Assembly: GCA_947246475.1 (NCBI GenBank)
Contig: CAMXSH010000013.1
Span: forward strand, 1 to 46,109
Reading direction: 5' to 3'
DNA: 46,109 nt
DNA from: an uncultured Roseburia sp.
GTDB lineage: Bacteria > Bacillota > Clostridia > Lachnospirales > Lachnospiraceae
The first letter of the stretch is position 1; every line of letters starts with the position of its first letter. Both the position numbers and the translations under genes were made by a program. The notes below the pieces were generated by a model that saw only the letters and a program-made list of their open reading frames with translations, did not search any database and was not told the origin of the DNA. This document shows positions 33,899 through 42,077 of the stretch, one piece after another.

Positions 33899-36868
33899 TT
33901 ATTTTACATAGATTTTCAGTGATGCCTTTTTGCCGTTATAGGTCTTTACTGTAATCACCGCAGATCCACTCTTTTTCGCTGTTACCTTTCCTTCCGGAGT
34001 AACGTCAGCTATGGCTCGCTTATTTGATACATAGGTGAGCGTCTGGCTCGCTGTACCTTTCGGCAGCCTGGCCTTTATTTTGAATTTCTTTCCAATCTTC
34101 AGTGTCTTACTCTTGGCATTCAGCGTGATCTTCTTCGGTTTCTTTTTCACAGTTACTTTTACAACTGCCTTTTTTCCATTAGAAGCACAGACCGTGATCT
34201 TAGAGGTTCCTAATTTTTTGCCCGTAATCTTTCCATTCTTGCCCACAGTCACATTTTTATTGGATGCCTTATAGGTAAGTTTCCTGTCAGATGCATTTCT
34301 CGGATAAGCAGCTGCCTCTAACTGAACCTTCTCACCCATTCCTATTGTCAGTTTATTCGCAGCAACCAGAACACTTTTAACCTCAATTGGTTTCTTTGTT
34401 TCTCCGGGCTTTTCTGTCTCGGCTGGTTTATTTGTTTCTGCCGGCTTATTCGTTGCATCTGGAGCTTTCGTTACTTCTGGCTTCCACGTCTGCTCTGGGG
34501 TCTTTGTTGCTTCTGGTTCTGCCGTCTGCTCTGGAGCAATTGTTGTTTCCGGTTTCGGCGTCTGCCCTGGTGTTTCCGTTGCTTCCGGTTTCGGCGTCTG
34601 CTCCGGTGCTTCTGTTACCTCCGGTTTTGCCGTCTGTTCTGGAGTTTTTGTCGCCTCTGGCTTCGCCGTCTGCTCCGGTGCTTCCGTTGCTTCCGGCACC
34701 GCCGTCTGCTCTGGGGTTTTTGTTGCTTCCGGCGTCGCCGTCTGTTCTGGAACCATTGTCTCTTCCGGAGGCATTGTTTCTTCTGGAGCTTTTGTTGCCT
34801 CTGGTTTCTGCGTCGCCTCTGGCTTCTGGTGCTCCATTCCCGCAATCGTCCAGTTGCTCTCTTTTTTCAATGCGATCGTCCCGTCATCAAAAAATTCGAT
34901 TGGCAGCCAGATGTAGCAAACCGGATCCGTAGGTGCCGAATCTCCACCAACACTGTCCCCCATACAGACATAGGTATCCGCTTCCTCTGTTTTCACATGG
35001 AACACATGACTCGTCTGATTCGGCAAAAGAATATCCGTATAATCTGTGCCGTCCCACATCATAAGCGTATCCCTTTTCCATACCCCATCAAAGGAATCCG
35101 CCACTGCATATTCTTTCATACCCGAATTGACCATATAATATTTTCCATTACGTTCAAAGATACCACCTTCGGCATTGGAAAGTTCACCTGAACTGAACTG
35201 GAATGGCTGCGGTTCTCCCTCAATTCCTGTATAGTCTTCCGTCAATTTTGCCCTAAACATACGATTCCCACTGGTAGCACTGTAATCGGTATAAATAAGC
35301 CACCCATTCCCTTCGCTCTCCTCATACAGATTAATAAATCCATTCTCATTCCCAACACCGGAATCTGGCACTACAGTAAATGGTCCCTTTATGCTCTTAC
35401 TGGTAGCAACTTTTATGCCTCCGCTCATAGTAGGCGGCATGCCTCCCACTGAGTCGGACCACATATTGTAATATACCCACATTACATATTCTTCTCCGTT
35501 GTAAAGAATTTTAGGATGTGCGTATGTAACCCCATCCTCGTTCAGCATAACTCCTTCGTAGTTCCAATTATATAAATCTGATGAACTATAAAGATGAATG
35601 CCCGGATGTTCATTCATGGTTTCTCGGTTCAAGTCATCCACACCGAACCAGTACCATTTTTTCTGTCCATTTTCTACAATTTCATGAACCTCGCCTCCAC
35701 AGGCAAATATCTTCCTTCCGTCCGTATCATATAACACTCTTCCCGAAAGACCCGGAATGTTTTCATAATTCCCTGGTTCACCTGGTCCTTCCGGCTGTAC
35801 CCCTTCGATGTCCTCTATTTTCCAATTGCTCAGTTCCCAAAGGGCGATCGTCTTGTCGTCAAAAAACTTGATCGGAAGCCAGATATATCTGGGCTCTTTA
35901 TTCAATTCAGGATCGTTCACGTTGTCGCCCACACAGACCCATAAGTCTGAATTTCCTGTTCTGATTCGAAAAGCATTACTCGTCTGGTTATGGGATGAGA
36001 AATCCTTTTTAACCGATCCATCCCACATCTTCAGTTCATGCCGTGTCCATATGCCATCCAGCGAATCTGCCGACGCATATTCCCTCATGCCTGCATTTAC
36101 GATATAATATTTACCGTTCTGCTTAAATATACCTCCTTCGGTATTCGTGAGCGGATTCCCAGAAAATTTCAATGGCTGTGTTTCGCTTACAGTCGTCTTA
36201 TAATCCGGTGACAGTTTCGCTTTTGAGATCCCGAAAGTGCCCGTAGTACCAGATGTATCACCGCTCTGGATCAGATACGCAGTACCTGGCTCCTCTTCGT
36301 ACAAATTGACAAATCCATCTATCTGTTTTTCTTCTACGAGAGTAAAAGGTCCTGTGATACTTTTGCTGGAAACAACTTTCACCGTGTTGCACACTATCAT
36401 TCCGTCATTATCTCTCTTATCCGTCGGTACCCACATCACATATTCCGTTCCATTGTATAGCATTTTCGGATGTGCATAAACTTCATCTGCTTCATTATAC
36501 ATGACACCTTCATATTTCCAGTTGTACAAATCTGATGAACTGTACAGATGAATGCCTGGATTATTATTTTGCCAGCCGGGACCAACATTCAGGTCGTCTA
36601 CTCCATACCAGTAGTATTTTGTCTCACCATTCTCTTCGACCTGCTGCACCTCTCCTCCACAGGTATAGACCCTGTTTCCATCTGTGTCACACAAAATTTC
36701 GCCAGAAAGTCCGTCAATCGAATCATAAGTTTCCAAACTTCCTGTCTGCATCATGCTGTTTTCCTGCGATTCCGCCCGCACTGATGCAACTGGCTGCAAT
36801 AACAACATTGCACTCAGCGCAATTGACATTGCTTTTGCAAAAACATTACGTAAACTTTTTCTCCTCAT
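33899..36868 (-). CDS. Secreted protein with two GH43-like domains, PT-rich linker and two Big_2 domains
   Basis: 989 aa. Signal peptide 1-32 (cut after VRA). Two tandem propeller domains (about 50-358 and 365-678) are copies of each other: both have a WYGVDDLN strand, IHLYSSSDLYNW, YAHPK.LYN..EYVMWV, and an acidic GGIF.(Q/R)NGKYY motif that would carry the general acid. They resemble GH43_24-type exo-galactanases, a group known to lack the usual catalytic aspartate base. Residues 680-826 are a Pro/Glu/Thr repeat linker, and 829-989 are two bacterial Ig-like (Big_2) domains. No LPXTG anchor is seen, so attachment, if any, is by the Ig-like domains. It is monocistronic, with its own promoter. 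Confidence 0.85.
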   Translation of the reverse strand: MRRKSLRNVFAKAMSIALSAMLLLQPVASVRAESQENSMMQTGSLETYDSIDGLSGEILCDTDGNRVYTCGGEVQQVEENGETKYYWYGVDDLNVGPGWQNNNPGIHLYSSSDLYNWKYEGVMYNEADEVYAHPKMLYNGTEYVMWVPTDKRDNDGMIVCNTVKVVSSKSITGPFTLVEEKQIDGFVNLYEEEPGTAYLIQSGDTSGTTGTFGISKAKLSPDYKTTVSETQPLKFSGNPLTNTEGGIFKQNGKYYIVNAGMREYASADSLDGIWTRHELKMWDGSVKKDFSSHNQTSNAFRIRTGNSDLWVCVGDNVNDPELNKEPRYIWLPIKFFDDKTIALWELSNWKIEDIEGVQPEGPGEPGNYENIPGLSGRVLYDTDGRKIFACGGEVHEIVENGQKKWYWFGVDDLNRETMNEHPGIHLYSSSDLYNWNYEGVMLNEDGVTYAHPKILYNGEEYVMWVYYNMWSDSVGGMPPTMSGGIKVATSKSIKGPFTVVPDSGVGNENGFINLYEESEGNGWLIYTDYSATSGNRMFRAKLTEDYTGIEGEPQPFQFSSGELSNAEGGIFERNGKYYMVNSGMKEYAVADSFDGVWKRDTLMMWDGTDYTDILLPNQTSHVFHVKTEEADTYVCMGDSVGGDSAPTDPVCYIWLPIEFFDDGTIALKKESNWTIAGMEHQKPEATQKPEATKAPEETMPPEETMVPEQTATPEATKTPEQTAVPEATEAPEQTAKPEATKTPEQTAKPEVTEAPEQTPKPEATETPGQTPKPETTIAPEQTAEPEATKTPEQTWKPEVTKAPDATNKPAETNKPAETEKPGETKKPIEVKSVLVAANKLTIGMGEKVQLEAAAYPRNASDRKLTYKASNKNVTVGKNGKITGKKLGTSKITVCASNGKKAVVKVTVKKKPKKITLNAKSKTLKIGKKFKIKARLPKGTASQTLTYVSNKRAIADVTPEGKVTAKKSGSAVITVKTYNGKKASLKIYVK
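34390..34830 (-). repeat. PEATKTPEQT-type linker repeats
   Basis: Within the secreted protein, about 147 residues are built from 6-12 aa units such as PEATKTPEQTAK and PEVTEAPEQT, encoded by 18- or 36-bp tandem repeats. These are flexible, often glycosylated spacers in secreted enzymes. They are prone to length change. The opposite-strand open frame here is an artefact of the repeats. Confidence 0.85.
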
Positions 36869-36935
36869 ATTTCGTCAACTCCTTTCATTTTTCTTTGCAC
36901 TTGAGATAATATATTAGAAAAGTCCGATAAATAAA

Positions 36936-36988
36936 ACCATATCATTTATACCATTTCCTGTCAAGATAAAAACAACGAAATTTTCGTT
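36936..36988 (-). promoter_or_regulatory. Promoter and adjacent dyad of the tandem GH43-like gene
   Basis: Minus-strand -35 TTGACA (36959-36964), 17-nt spacer, -10 TATGGT (36936-36941) preceded by TGA. Nine bases upstream of the -35, AACGAAA (36974-36980) and TTTCGTT (36982-36988) form a 15-bp dyad that could bind an activator or repressor. Confidence 0.6.
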
Positions 36989-37012
36989 CCACTTGATTCA
37001 TCTGTGTACGGT

Positions 37013-37085
37013 AAAAAAAAGAAAGCACCTTCCTTTATGACGATTATGTCCTTCGACTTAATTCGTCACAAAGTGGTGCTTTTTA
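37013..37085 (-). terminator. Terminator of the transporter-HAD-GH3 operon
   Basis: On the minus strand, AGCACC pairs with GGTGCT and TGACGA with TCGTCA, with a small GTC/GAC hairpin at the tip. TTTCTTTTTTTT follows (37013-37024). It lies about 75 nt behind the GH3 stop. Confidence 0.8.
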
Positions 37086-37160
37086 ACTATAAAATTTTAT
37101 TTTTCTATTTTCCGCCATTGAGATAACTCTGACTGTCTCTACCTCTGCTGACAGAATTCT

Positions 37161-38930
37161 TTAAATCTTCGCATCAAACAGCCCGCAAAAACTGTCCACA
37201 GGATCCTTTCCGGTGAATGCCTCTTCTCCTGACATCAGTTTTTCGATCAGTATCTCCAGCGTATTTTCTTTGTTGTCATAGGTATTGATATACGTCCGTG
37301 CCTGAGGGATATCCGCCAGCATCGTTGGCTGGCCGCAGCCAACTACCACCACTGGAAGTTCAAATACATACCAGGGAATCTCCCCGCCGCCCTTGGACAT
37401 GCCGAAGTTTGGTCTGCCATTAGACACATCGCACAGGGTAATGACAAGATCCATATCTTTCGTAAAATCCGATATGGCATTTTTCCCAGCAAAATAAATA
37501 TTGACATCCGGTTTTTCACCCGCGGCGATCTGCTTTCTCATCTCTTCCAGGGGACTCTCGTAAATAAATGCCTCAAATCCTTTTTCCTGTAATTTTTGCT
37601 GTAACACCTCAGCCGGATTCTTTTTGCTGCCCATCCCCATCAGTTTCATCAGCTCACCCATGGCACCACCGCTGCCCTTTACATGGACGATCATAATTCT
37701 TGGATAGCGTTCCTTTGTAATCGGCAGGACATCCTTGTCTTTATATTTTACGAGGGTGATCGCCTTCTGGCTGATCTGCTTCTGAATCTCCTTCGTCCGC
37801 TCCCTGCCCAGCATCTCTGACAGCACAGAGGGCTGGGGCACTAGCTCTTCCTTCTTTTTTTGGTGAAGCCCCAGATGCGCCTTTAATCCAAGAATCCTTG
37901 TCAAAGCTTCCTGCATCCGCTCTTCTGGGATCGCGCCCTCTCTGTATGCCTGCAGCATTGTGGCAAAATCTTCTTCCGGATCATTGAAAAAGAGAAACAT
38001 GTCACACCCTGCGTTGATAGCAGCTGGCAACATTTCCGTCCGCTTCATCCGGTTTGTCATAGCGACCATGTGGGATGCATCCGTCACCACCATACCATTG
38101 AAACCGAGCCGGTCCCGAAGGAGTCCTGTCATGATCTCCGGGCTCAAAGTCGCAGGGAGCATTTCTTCCTCTGTAAGATGGGGATTCAGCTCTTTTGCCA
38201 CTTTTGGCATAAGAATGTGGCCGCCCATGATGGCATCCAGTCCATTTTCTATCAAAGTACGGTACACCATACCATAGGTTTTCTCCCATTCCTCCAGATC
38301 CAACCCATTGACATTATTGGATACATGGGCATCCCTGAAATCCAGCCCGTTTCCAGGAAAATGCTTTGCCGCACAGGCAAAGGAAGAATTCTCATGAGCC
38401 CCTTTGAGATAGGCAGTACTCATCTTAGCCACCCGCTCCGGATCGTTTCCAAAGGCCCGGTTTATGATCTCCGTATTCTCCCAGTTATAGGCGATATCAC
38501 AGACTGGGGAAAACGCCATATTGCATCCGATGGCGGAAGCCTCTTCGTTGGATAATTTTCCCAGGTCATGGGCATACTGTTCTTCCCCGGTGGCACCAAT
38601 CTTTACTCCAAATCCGATATAAGTTCCATCGGCACAGGCACCGTCCCCTCCCTGCTCCGTATTGCATGCAATAAAAATCGGTATCTTCGCATATTTCTGC
38701 AGGATCCGGTTCTGTTCCTGAATGGCAGCACCCGGCGCCGGGTTATACCGGCAGCCTCCCAGATGGTATTTTTCCATCAATTCTCTGAGATAGTCCTCCT
38801 CATGGGAAGAGGTCAGTTGAAAAAACAGCTGTCCCACCTTTTCCTCGTCGCTCATGCCGGCGATGGTCTCCTCCACCCAGCGGCAGTCCTCCTCTGATAA
38901 ATGATAGGGCTTTGCTTTCAAATCTACCAT
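37161..38930 (-). CDS. GH3 beta-N-acetylhexosaminidase-like glycosidase
   Basis: Family 3 glycoside hydrolase (589 aa), no signal peptide, so cytoplasmic. The TIM-barrel domain (residues about 20-350) contains AAKHFPGNGLDFRDAHVSN, whose Asp-x-His is the acid/base dyad of NagZ-type enzymes, and MVVTDASHM with the nucleophile Asp. A C-terminal alpha/beta domain follows (ITLVKYKDKDVLPITKE onwards). The dyad favours beta-N-acetylglucosaminidase over beta-glucosidase, perhaps acting on peptidoglycan fragments or host N-acetyl sugars. It is 15 nt behind the HAD gene in a transporter-HAD-GH3 operon. Confidence 0.92.
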   Translation of the reverse strand: MVDLKAKPYHLSEEDCRWVEETIAGMSDEEKVGQLFFQLTSSHEEDYLRELMEKYHLGGCRYNPAPGAAIQEQNRILQKYAKIPIFIACNTEQGGDGACADGTYIGFGVKIGATGEEQYAHDLGKLSNEEASAIGCNMAFSPVCDIAYNWENTEIINRAFGNDPERVAKMSTAYLKGAHENSSFACAAKHFPGNGLDFRDAHVSNNVNGLDLEEWEKTYGMVYRTLIENGLDAIMGGHILMPKVAKELNPHLTEEEMLPATLSPEIMTGLLRDRLGFNGMVVTDASHMVAMTNRMKRTEMLPAAINAGCDMFLFFNDPEEDFATMLQAYREGAIPEERMQEALTRILGLKAHLGLHQKKKEELVPQPSVLSEMLGRERTKEIQKQISQKAITLVKYKDKDVLPITKERYPRIMIVHVKGSGGAMGELMKLMGMGSKKNPAEVLQQKLQEKGFEAFIYESPLEEMRKQIAAGEKPDVNIYFAGKNAISDFTKDMDLVITLCDVSNGRPNFGMSKGGGEIPWYVFELPVVVVGCGQPTMLADIPQARTYINTYDNKENTLEILIEKLMSGEEAFTGKDPVDSFCGLFDAKI

Positions 38931-38945
38931 TTTAGTCTCTCCTCT

Positions 38946-39788
38946 CTATTCCAGGTTCTCCCTGAATTTCTTCAGCATCAGCACCTGATAATTTCCGCCA
39001 TAACTTCCCTGCTTCAGCTGGGGCAGAGCAGTCTTCCGGCATTCTTCCCAGGAATTTTCCTCATTTTTCACAAGGATCGGATAGAAGAATATCTCGTTTT
39101 TCTTCGCCGCCTCATAGTCTCCCAGGGCATCTCCGATCATCAGCGCATGGCTGCTCTCATATCCCTTTTTTAATAATTCTTTGATACAATGGGACTTGCT
39201 TCCCATATCCTGCGCCAAAAGCACATCCACGTATTCCATCAGTCCATATCGGTTCCATTCTTCTTCCAGCGCCTGGGGGTTGGCAGAGGAAACCACCGCC
39301 ACATCCGCTATATCCCTGGCACAGCAGAGAGCTTCCTTCACACCCTTAAAAGGGCTTCCCAGCTCCGGCGGCAGTTCATGGATCCTTTTATTCACTTTCT
39401 CCGACCAGGACAGGGCTCTTTTCAAGCAGATGCTGTTTTTCTCCTGGATCGCCCCAGCCAACGCGGTGTTGGACAACTCTTCCGTCTGTTCCACCCATTG
39501 TTCCAGATCCCCGATGCCCTCAATCTTTTTGTACTGAGCATCAATTTCCCTCAGTGCCTTTGCCAGACCTTTAAACCGGTTGATCCCCCTGGTCATACGA
39601 TACAGATTAATCTCGTTCCAGCGTTCCAGAATTGGCTCTCTCCACCTGTCAAGCCCCCATTCTTCCACCATACAGGGGCCAAAACACTGAATATGCTTTA
39701 CATCCATGGAGTTCATAGCGCAGCCATCGGAATCCACACAAACCAGAAATTCTTTTTTTCTATGAAACTGCTCCCATGCCTTATCCAT
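38946..39788 (-). CDS. HAD-family phosphatase
   Basis: A 280-aa haloacid-dehalogenase-type hydrolase. Motif I is CVDSDGCAMNSM with the nucleophile Asp and the second Asp; motif II is VVSSANPQALEEEW; motif IV is ALMIGDALGDYEAAK; a lysine in QDMGSKSHCIKELL serves as motif III. A helical cap is inserted after motif I. It most likely dephosphorylates a sugar phosphate. ATG 39786-39788 overlaps the transporter's stop, so it is coupled to it; a longer start at 39821 is less likely. Confidence 0.85.
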   Translation of the reverse strand: MDKAWEQFHRKKEFLVCVDSDGCAMNSMDVKHIQCFGPCMVEEWGLDRWREPILERWNEINLYRMTRGINRFKGLAKALREIDAQYKKIEGIGDLEQWVEQTEELSNTALAGAIQEKNSICLKRALSWSEKVNKRIHELPPELGSPFKGVKEALCCARDIADVAVVSSANPQALEEEWNRYGLMEYVDVLLAQDMGSKSHCIKELLKKGYESSHALMIGDALGDYEAAKKNEIFFYPILVKNEENSWEECRKTALPQLKQGSYGGNYQVLMLKKFRENLE

Positions 39789-41172
39789 TGTTTTCTCTCT
39801 TTTCTGCCAGGATCTCTGCATTGGACTGAACCCGGCGCCTGCCTAATGGATACAGAAACCACAGTACCAGCGCCAGAAGAATATACCCCACAGCTGGTAC
39901 CAGACAGGACACATTGTAGATCCCCTTTGTCACAGAGGGTTCAAACTGTGTCTGTGCAGTATAGCCGATCATCGTGAGCAGAAGCCCGGAGATGCCAGAG
40001 GATGCCGCCTGTCCCAGTTTTCTGGCAAAGGAATACACAGCATAGATTGTTCCATCCGAGCGCTCTCCGCTCTGTACTTCAGTGTCATCGATCACATCGG
40101 TGATCATAGCCCAGCAGATCAGGCTGAATACCGCGAGACCGATAAAGGACAACGCATATAAGCCCACAAACACCCAGGCATTCGTAGTCTGAATGAAAAA
40201 AGCAAAGAAAAATACGACTGCCCCCAGAATAGAGGAAAAGATCGCCAGCTCCTTTCTTCCGAATTTCTCTGAAAGCCTTACAGTAAATGCCGCACAGATC
40301 AGCGTAACCACGACTCCTACCAGTCCTGCTGCCGACTGTGCTACCGTATTTCTAAAATAATTTGGATATACATAAGTTGTCATGGTCTGGGAGGTCAGCT
40401 GCACCAAAAGCATAAATACCGTGGCAACTACAATTCCGATCAAGGCCTTGTTGTGTGCAAGCCCTGAGATCAGTTTTCCAAAATTAAATTTTTCGCTCTT
40501 CTGTTCCACCTTAACCCGCTCCGTGATCAGCCAGTGACAAAGGAAATAGCATATAACAGCCCCGATGGAGCATACCAGGGCAACGATCATAACTCTCTGA
40601 CCAGAGAGGATCTTATTGCCTGCGGCATCTTCATAATATACAAGCACCGGGATCAATACACCGATGATCGTGCCGGCCAGACTGGCTCCGATGGTTCTCC
40701 AGTTCGAGAGCTGCGCCCGGTCCTTCGGCTCAGCTGACACCGCCGACGCCATGGATCCATAGGGAATGTTGATGCTGGTATAAAATACACTCCCCCAGAG
40801 CAGATACGTAAAAAACATCCAAAAGACCTTAAAGGTCATGGGCATGTTCTGAAACCAGGAAGCATACATAAGAAAAGACGACACCGCTACCGGACCGCAC
40901 ATCCGCAGAATCCAAGGCTTAAATTTTCCGTAGACCCTCGGTTTACTCCGGTCCACAATCTGCCCCATCGCCACATCGGTGAAGGCGTCTACAAAACGCG
41001 CCACCATCATCATAATACCTACGAGGCCCACAGACACCCCCATCACATCCGAATAAAATTTCATCAGTAATGTACTTGACAGGATAAATGTAAAATCGTT
41101 ACCGAAATCGCCAAACATATATCCTAGTTTATCGCGAAAACCAAAGGGTTTTGCAGAGCTATTCTCTTTCAT
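39781..41172 (-). CDS. GPH-family sugar:cation symporter
   Basis: Glycoside-pentoside-hexuronide transporter of the MFS superfamily (463 aa, twelve hydrophobic segments). The family start is clear: GYMFGDFGNDFTFILSSTLL and the conserved DAFTDVAMGQIVDRSKPRVYGKF loop region. It imports a mono- or disaccharide with Na+ or H+. ATG 41170-41172 is 5 nt behind GGAGG. It heads an operon with the HAD phosphatase and GH3 enzyme, so an amino-sugar glycoside is a plausible cargo. Confidence 0.93.
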   Translation of the reverse strand: MKENSSAKPFGFRDKLGYMFGDFGNDFTFILSSTLLMKFYSDVMGVSVGLVGIMMMVARFVDAFTDVAMGQIVDRSKPRVYGKFKPWILRMCGPVAVSSFLMYASWFQNMPMTFKVFWMFFTYLLWGSVFYTSINIPYGSMASAVSAEPKDRAQLSNWRTIGASLAGTIIGVLIPVLVYYEDAAGNKILSGQRVMIVALVCSIGAVICYFLCHWLITERVKVEQKSEKFNFGKLISGLAHNKALIGIVVATVFMLLVQLTSQTMTTYVYPNYFRNTVAQSAAGLVGVVVTLICAAFTVRLSEKFGRKELAIFSSILGAVVFFFAFFIQTTNAWVFVGLYALSFIGLAVFSLICWAMITDVIDDTEVQSGERSDGTIYAVYSFARKLGQAASSGISGLLLTMIGYTAQTQFEPSVTKGIYNVSCLVPAVGYILLALVLWFLYPLGRRRVQSNAEILAEKRENNG

Positions 41173-41499
41173 TTTTTCCTCCAATCGCACCCACTTACTG
41201 TTTCAAAGCGCATATTATTGTCAGTACCATTATGTCCATATGAAACAATTTTATGTAATATCATACGAGTGGAAGAAAATTCATGATTTTAAAAAATAAT
41301 TGTTCAGTTCGTTATTCCCTAATTTCTGTGCAGGGTTTTTGCACATAACAAATCAATATCATCGGCTCCTTCATAGGTAAAATACACGTTCATAGATGCA
41401 TTATTTATAACCGTGTCTATAAATACATATTTTTGAAACAAAAAACCGAATTGTGATGTTATTCTTCTTTATAATCCAACTATGCATAAAGAAGATATT
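41173..41499. other. Non-coding region before the GPH transporter operon
   Basis: AT-rich, 327 bp. It should hold the promoter of the operon (minus strand), but no pair of -35/-10 hexamers stands out. TGTTTCA and TGAAACA half-sites near 41190-41250 and a TGTGCA/TGCACA inverted repeat near 41330-41345 are the only structures noticed. Confidence 0.35.
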
Positions 41500-41715
41500 T
41501 CATTGTGCCTTATATGCCATTTCCTCCATCAAATCTTCCGCCAAGTATCCAGCACTCATACAATGCAGATCAGACACACCATCCCGAATCAATTCGTATT
41601 CTTTAGAATGATAAAAGAAATCCATGGCCTCGCTTGTAGACAAACCGCTTTCTTTCGCAAATTCTGAAATAATTCTCGCATATTTCATCTGTAACAATGT
41701 CTTATTCGCTTTCAT
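41500..41715 (-). CDS. DUF3791 domain protein
   Basis: A 71-aa, helix-rich protein (MKYARIISEFAKESGLSTSE, then AMDFFYHSKEYELIRDGVSD) that matches DUF3791. These small proteins are regularly found next to DUF3990 genes in Firmicutes, an arrangement that suggests a toxin-antitoxin or similar paired system, though a function is not proven. It overlaps the DUF3990 remnant by 4 nt and has an AAAGGAG site inside it. Confidence 0.75.
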   Translation of the reverse strand: MKANKTLLQMKYARIISEFAKESGLSTSEAMDFFYHSKEYELIRDGVSDLHCMSAGYLAEDLMEEMAYKAQ

Positions 41716-41936
41716 AATGAATAACTCCTTTCAAATACAAGATACTCATCTATTGCTTTTTGCGTTCTCAAACATATTTGAAAATTAGGCTTTTCAAAAG
41801 CCAGTCTTCCAATAGCATCCCTCTTAGAAATTATTCCTTCAAAATATAATTCTACTGTGTCAAACACTCTATCATTTGCAACTCCGCCGGCTACAATCTC
41901 ATAATTAGATTTATCATGTCCTCTCAAATGGAACTA
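41712..41936 (-). pseudogene. C-terminal remnant of a DUF3990 protein
   Basis: About 73 codons reading FHLRGHDKSNYEIVAGGVAN, then FDTVELYFEGIISKRDAIGR and FEKPNFQICLRTQKAIDEYL. This is the back half of the ADP-ribosyltransferase-like DUF3990 family, normally 150-170 aa. A stop (TAG) stands just before it, and no N-terminal half is present upstream, so the gene is truncated. TTG at 41925-41927 could start a short product, but it lacks a ribosome binding site. Confidence 0.72.
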
Positions 41937-41999
41937 GCTCGACGGAGGCAGGGTTCAAATTGGCGCCGTTGAGCTAACTGTATTGCACATCATAGAAAA

Positions 42000-42039
42000 A
42001 ATAAGCATCCTCTGCCGTTCAAAGCCTAGGATGCTTATT
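42000..42039 (-). terminator. Terminator after uxuA
   Basis: AATAAGCATCCT (42000-42011) and AGGATGCTTATT (42028-42039) form a perfect 12-bp stem; on the minus strand it runs into TTATTTTTTC. It lies 38 nt behind the uxuA stop. Confidence 0.9.
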
Positions 42040-42077
42040 CTTATTCGTTCTTTCCCCTAAGGGCAATTCGTTCCGTT

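Noticed and set aside
34390-34830. Regular short repeats that could suggest a CRISPR array
   Set aside because: Period is 18/36 bp without unique spacers, and the repeats stay in frame and encode the linker of a secreted protein.
34387-34932. Leucine/serine-rich open frame opposite the PT linker
   Set aside because: It is the reverse reading of a Pro/Thr/Glu repeat with no ribosome binding site; a composition artefact.
41944-41985. tRNA-like bits (GGGTTCAAAT and GTTAGCTCAAC in reverse)
   Set aside because: No complete cloverleaf can be folded; kept only as a possible scar next to the truncated DUF3990 gene.
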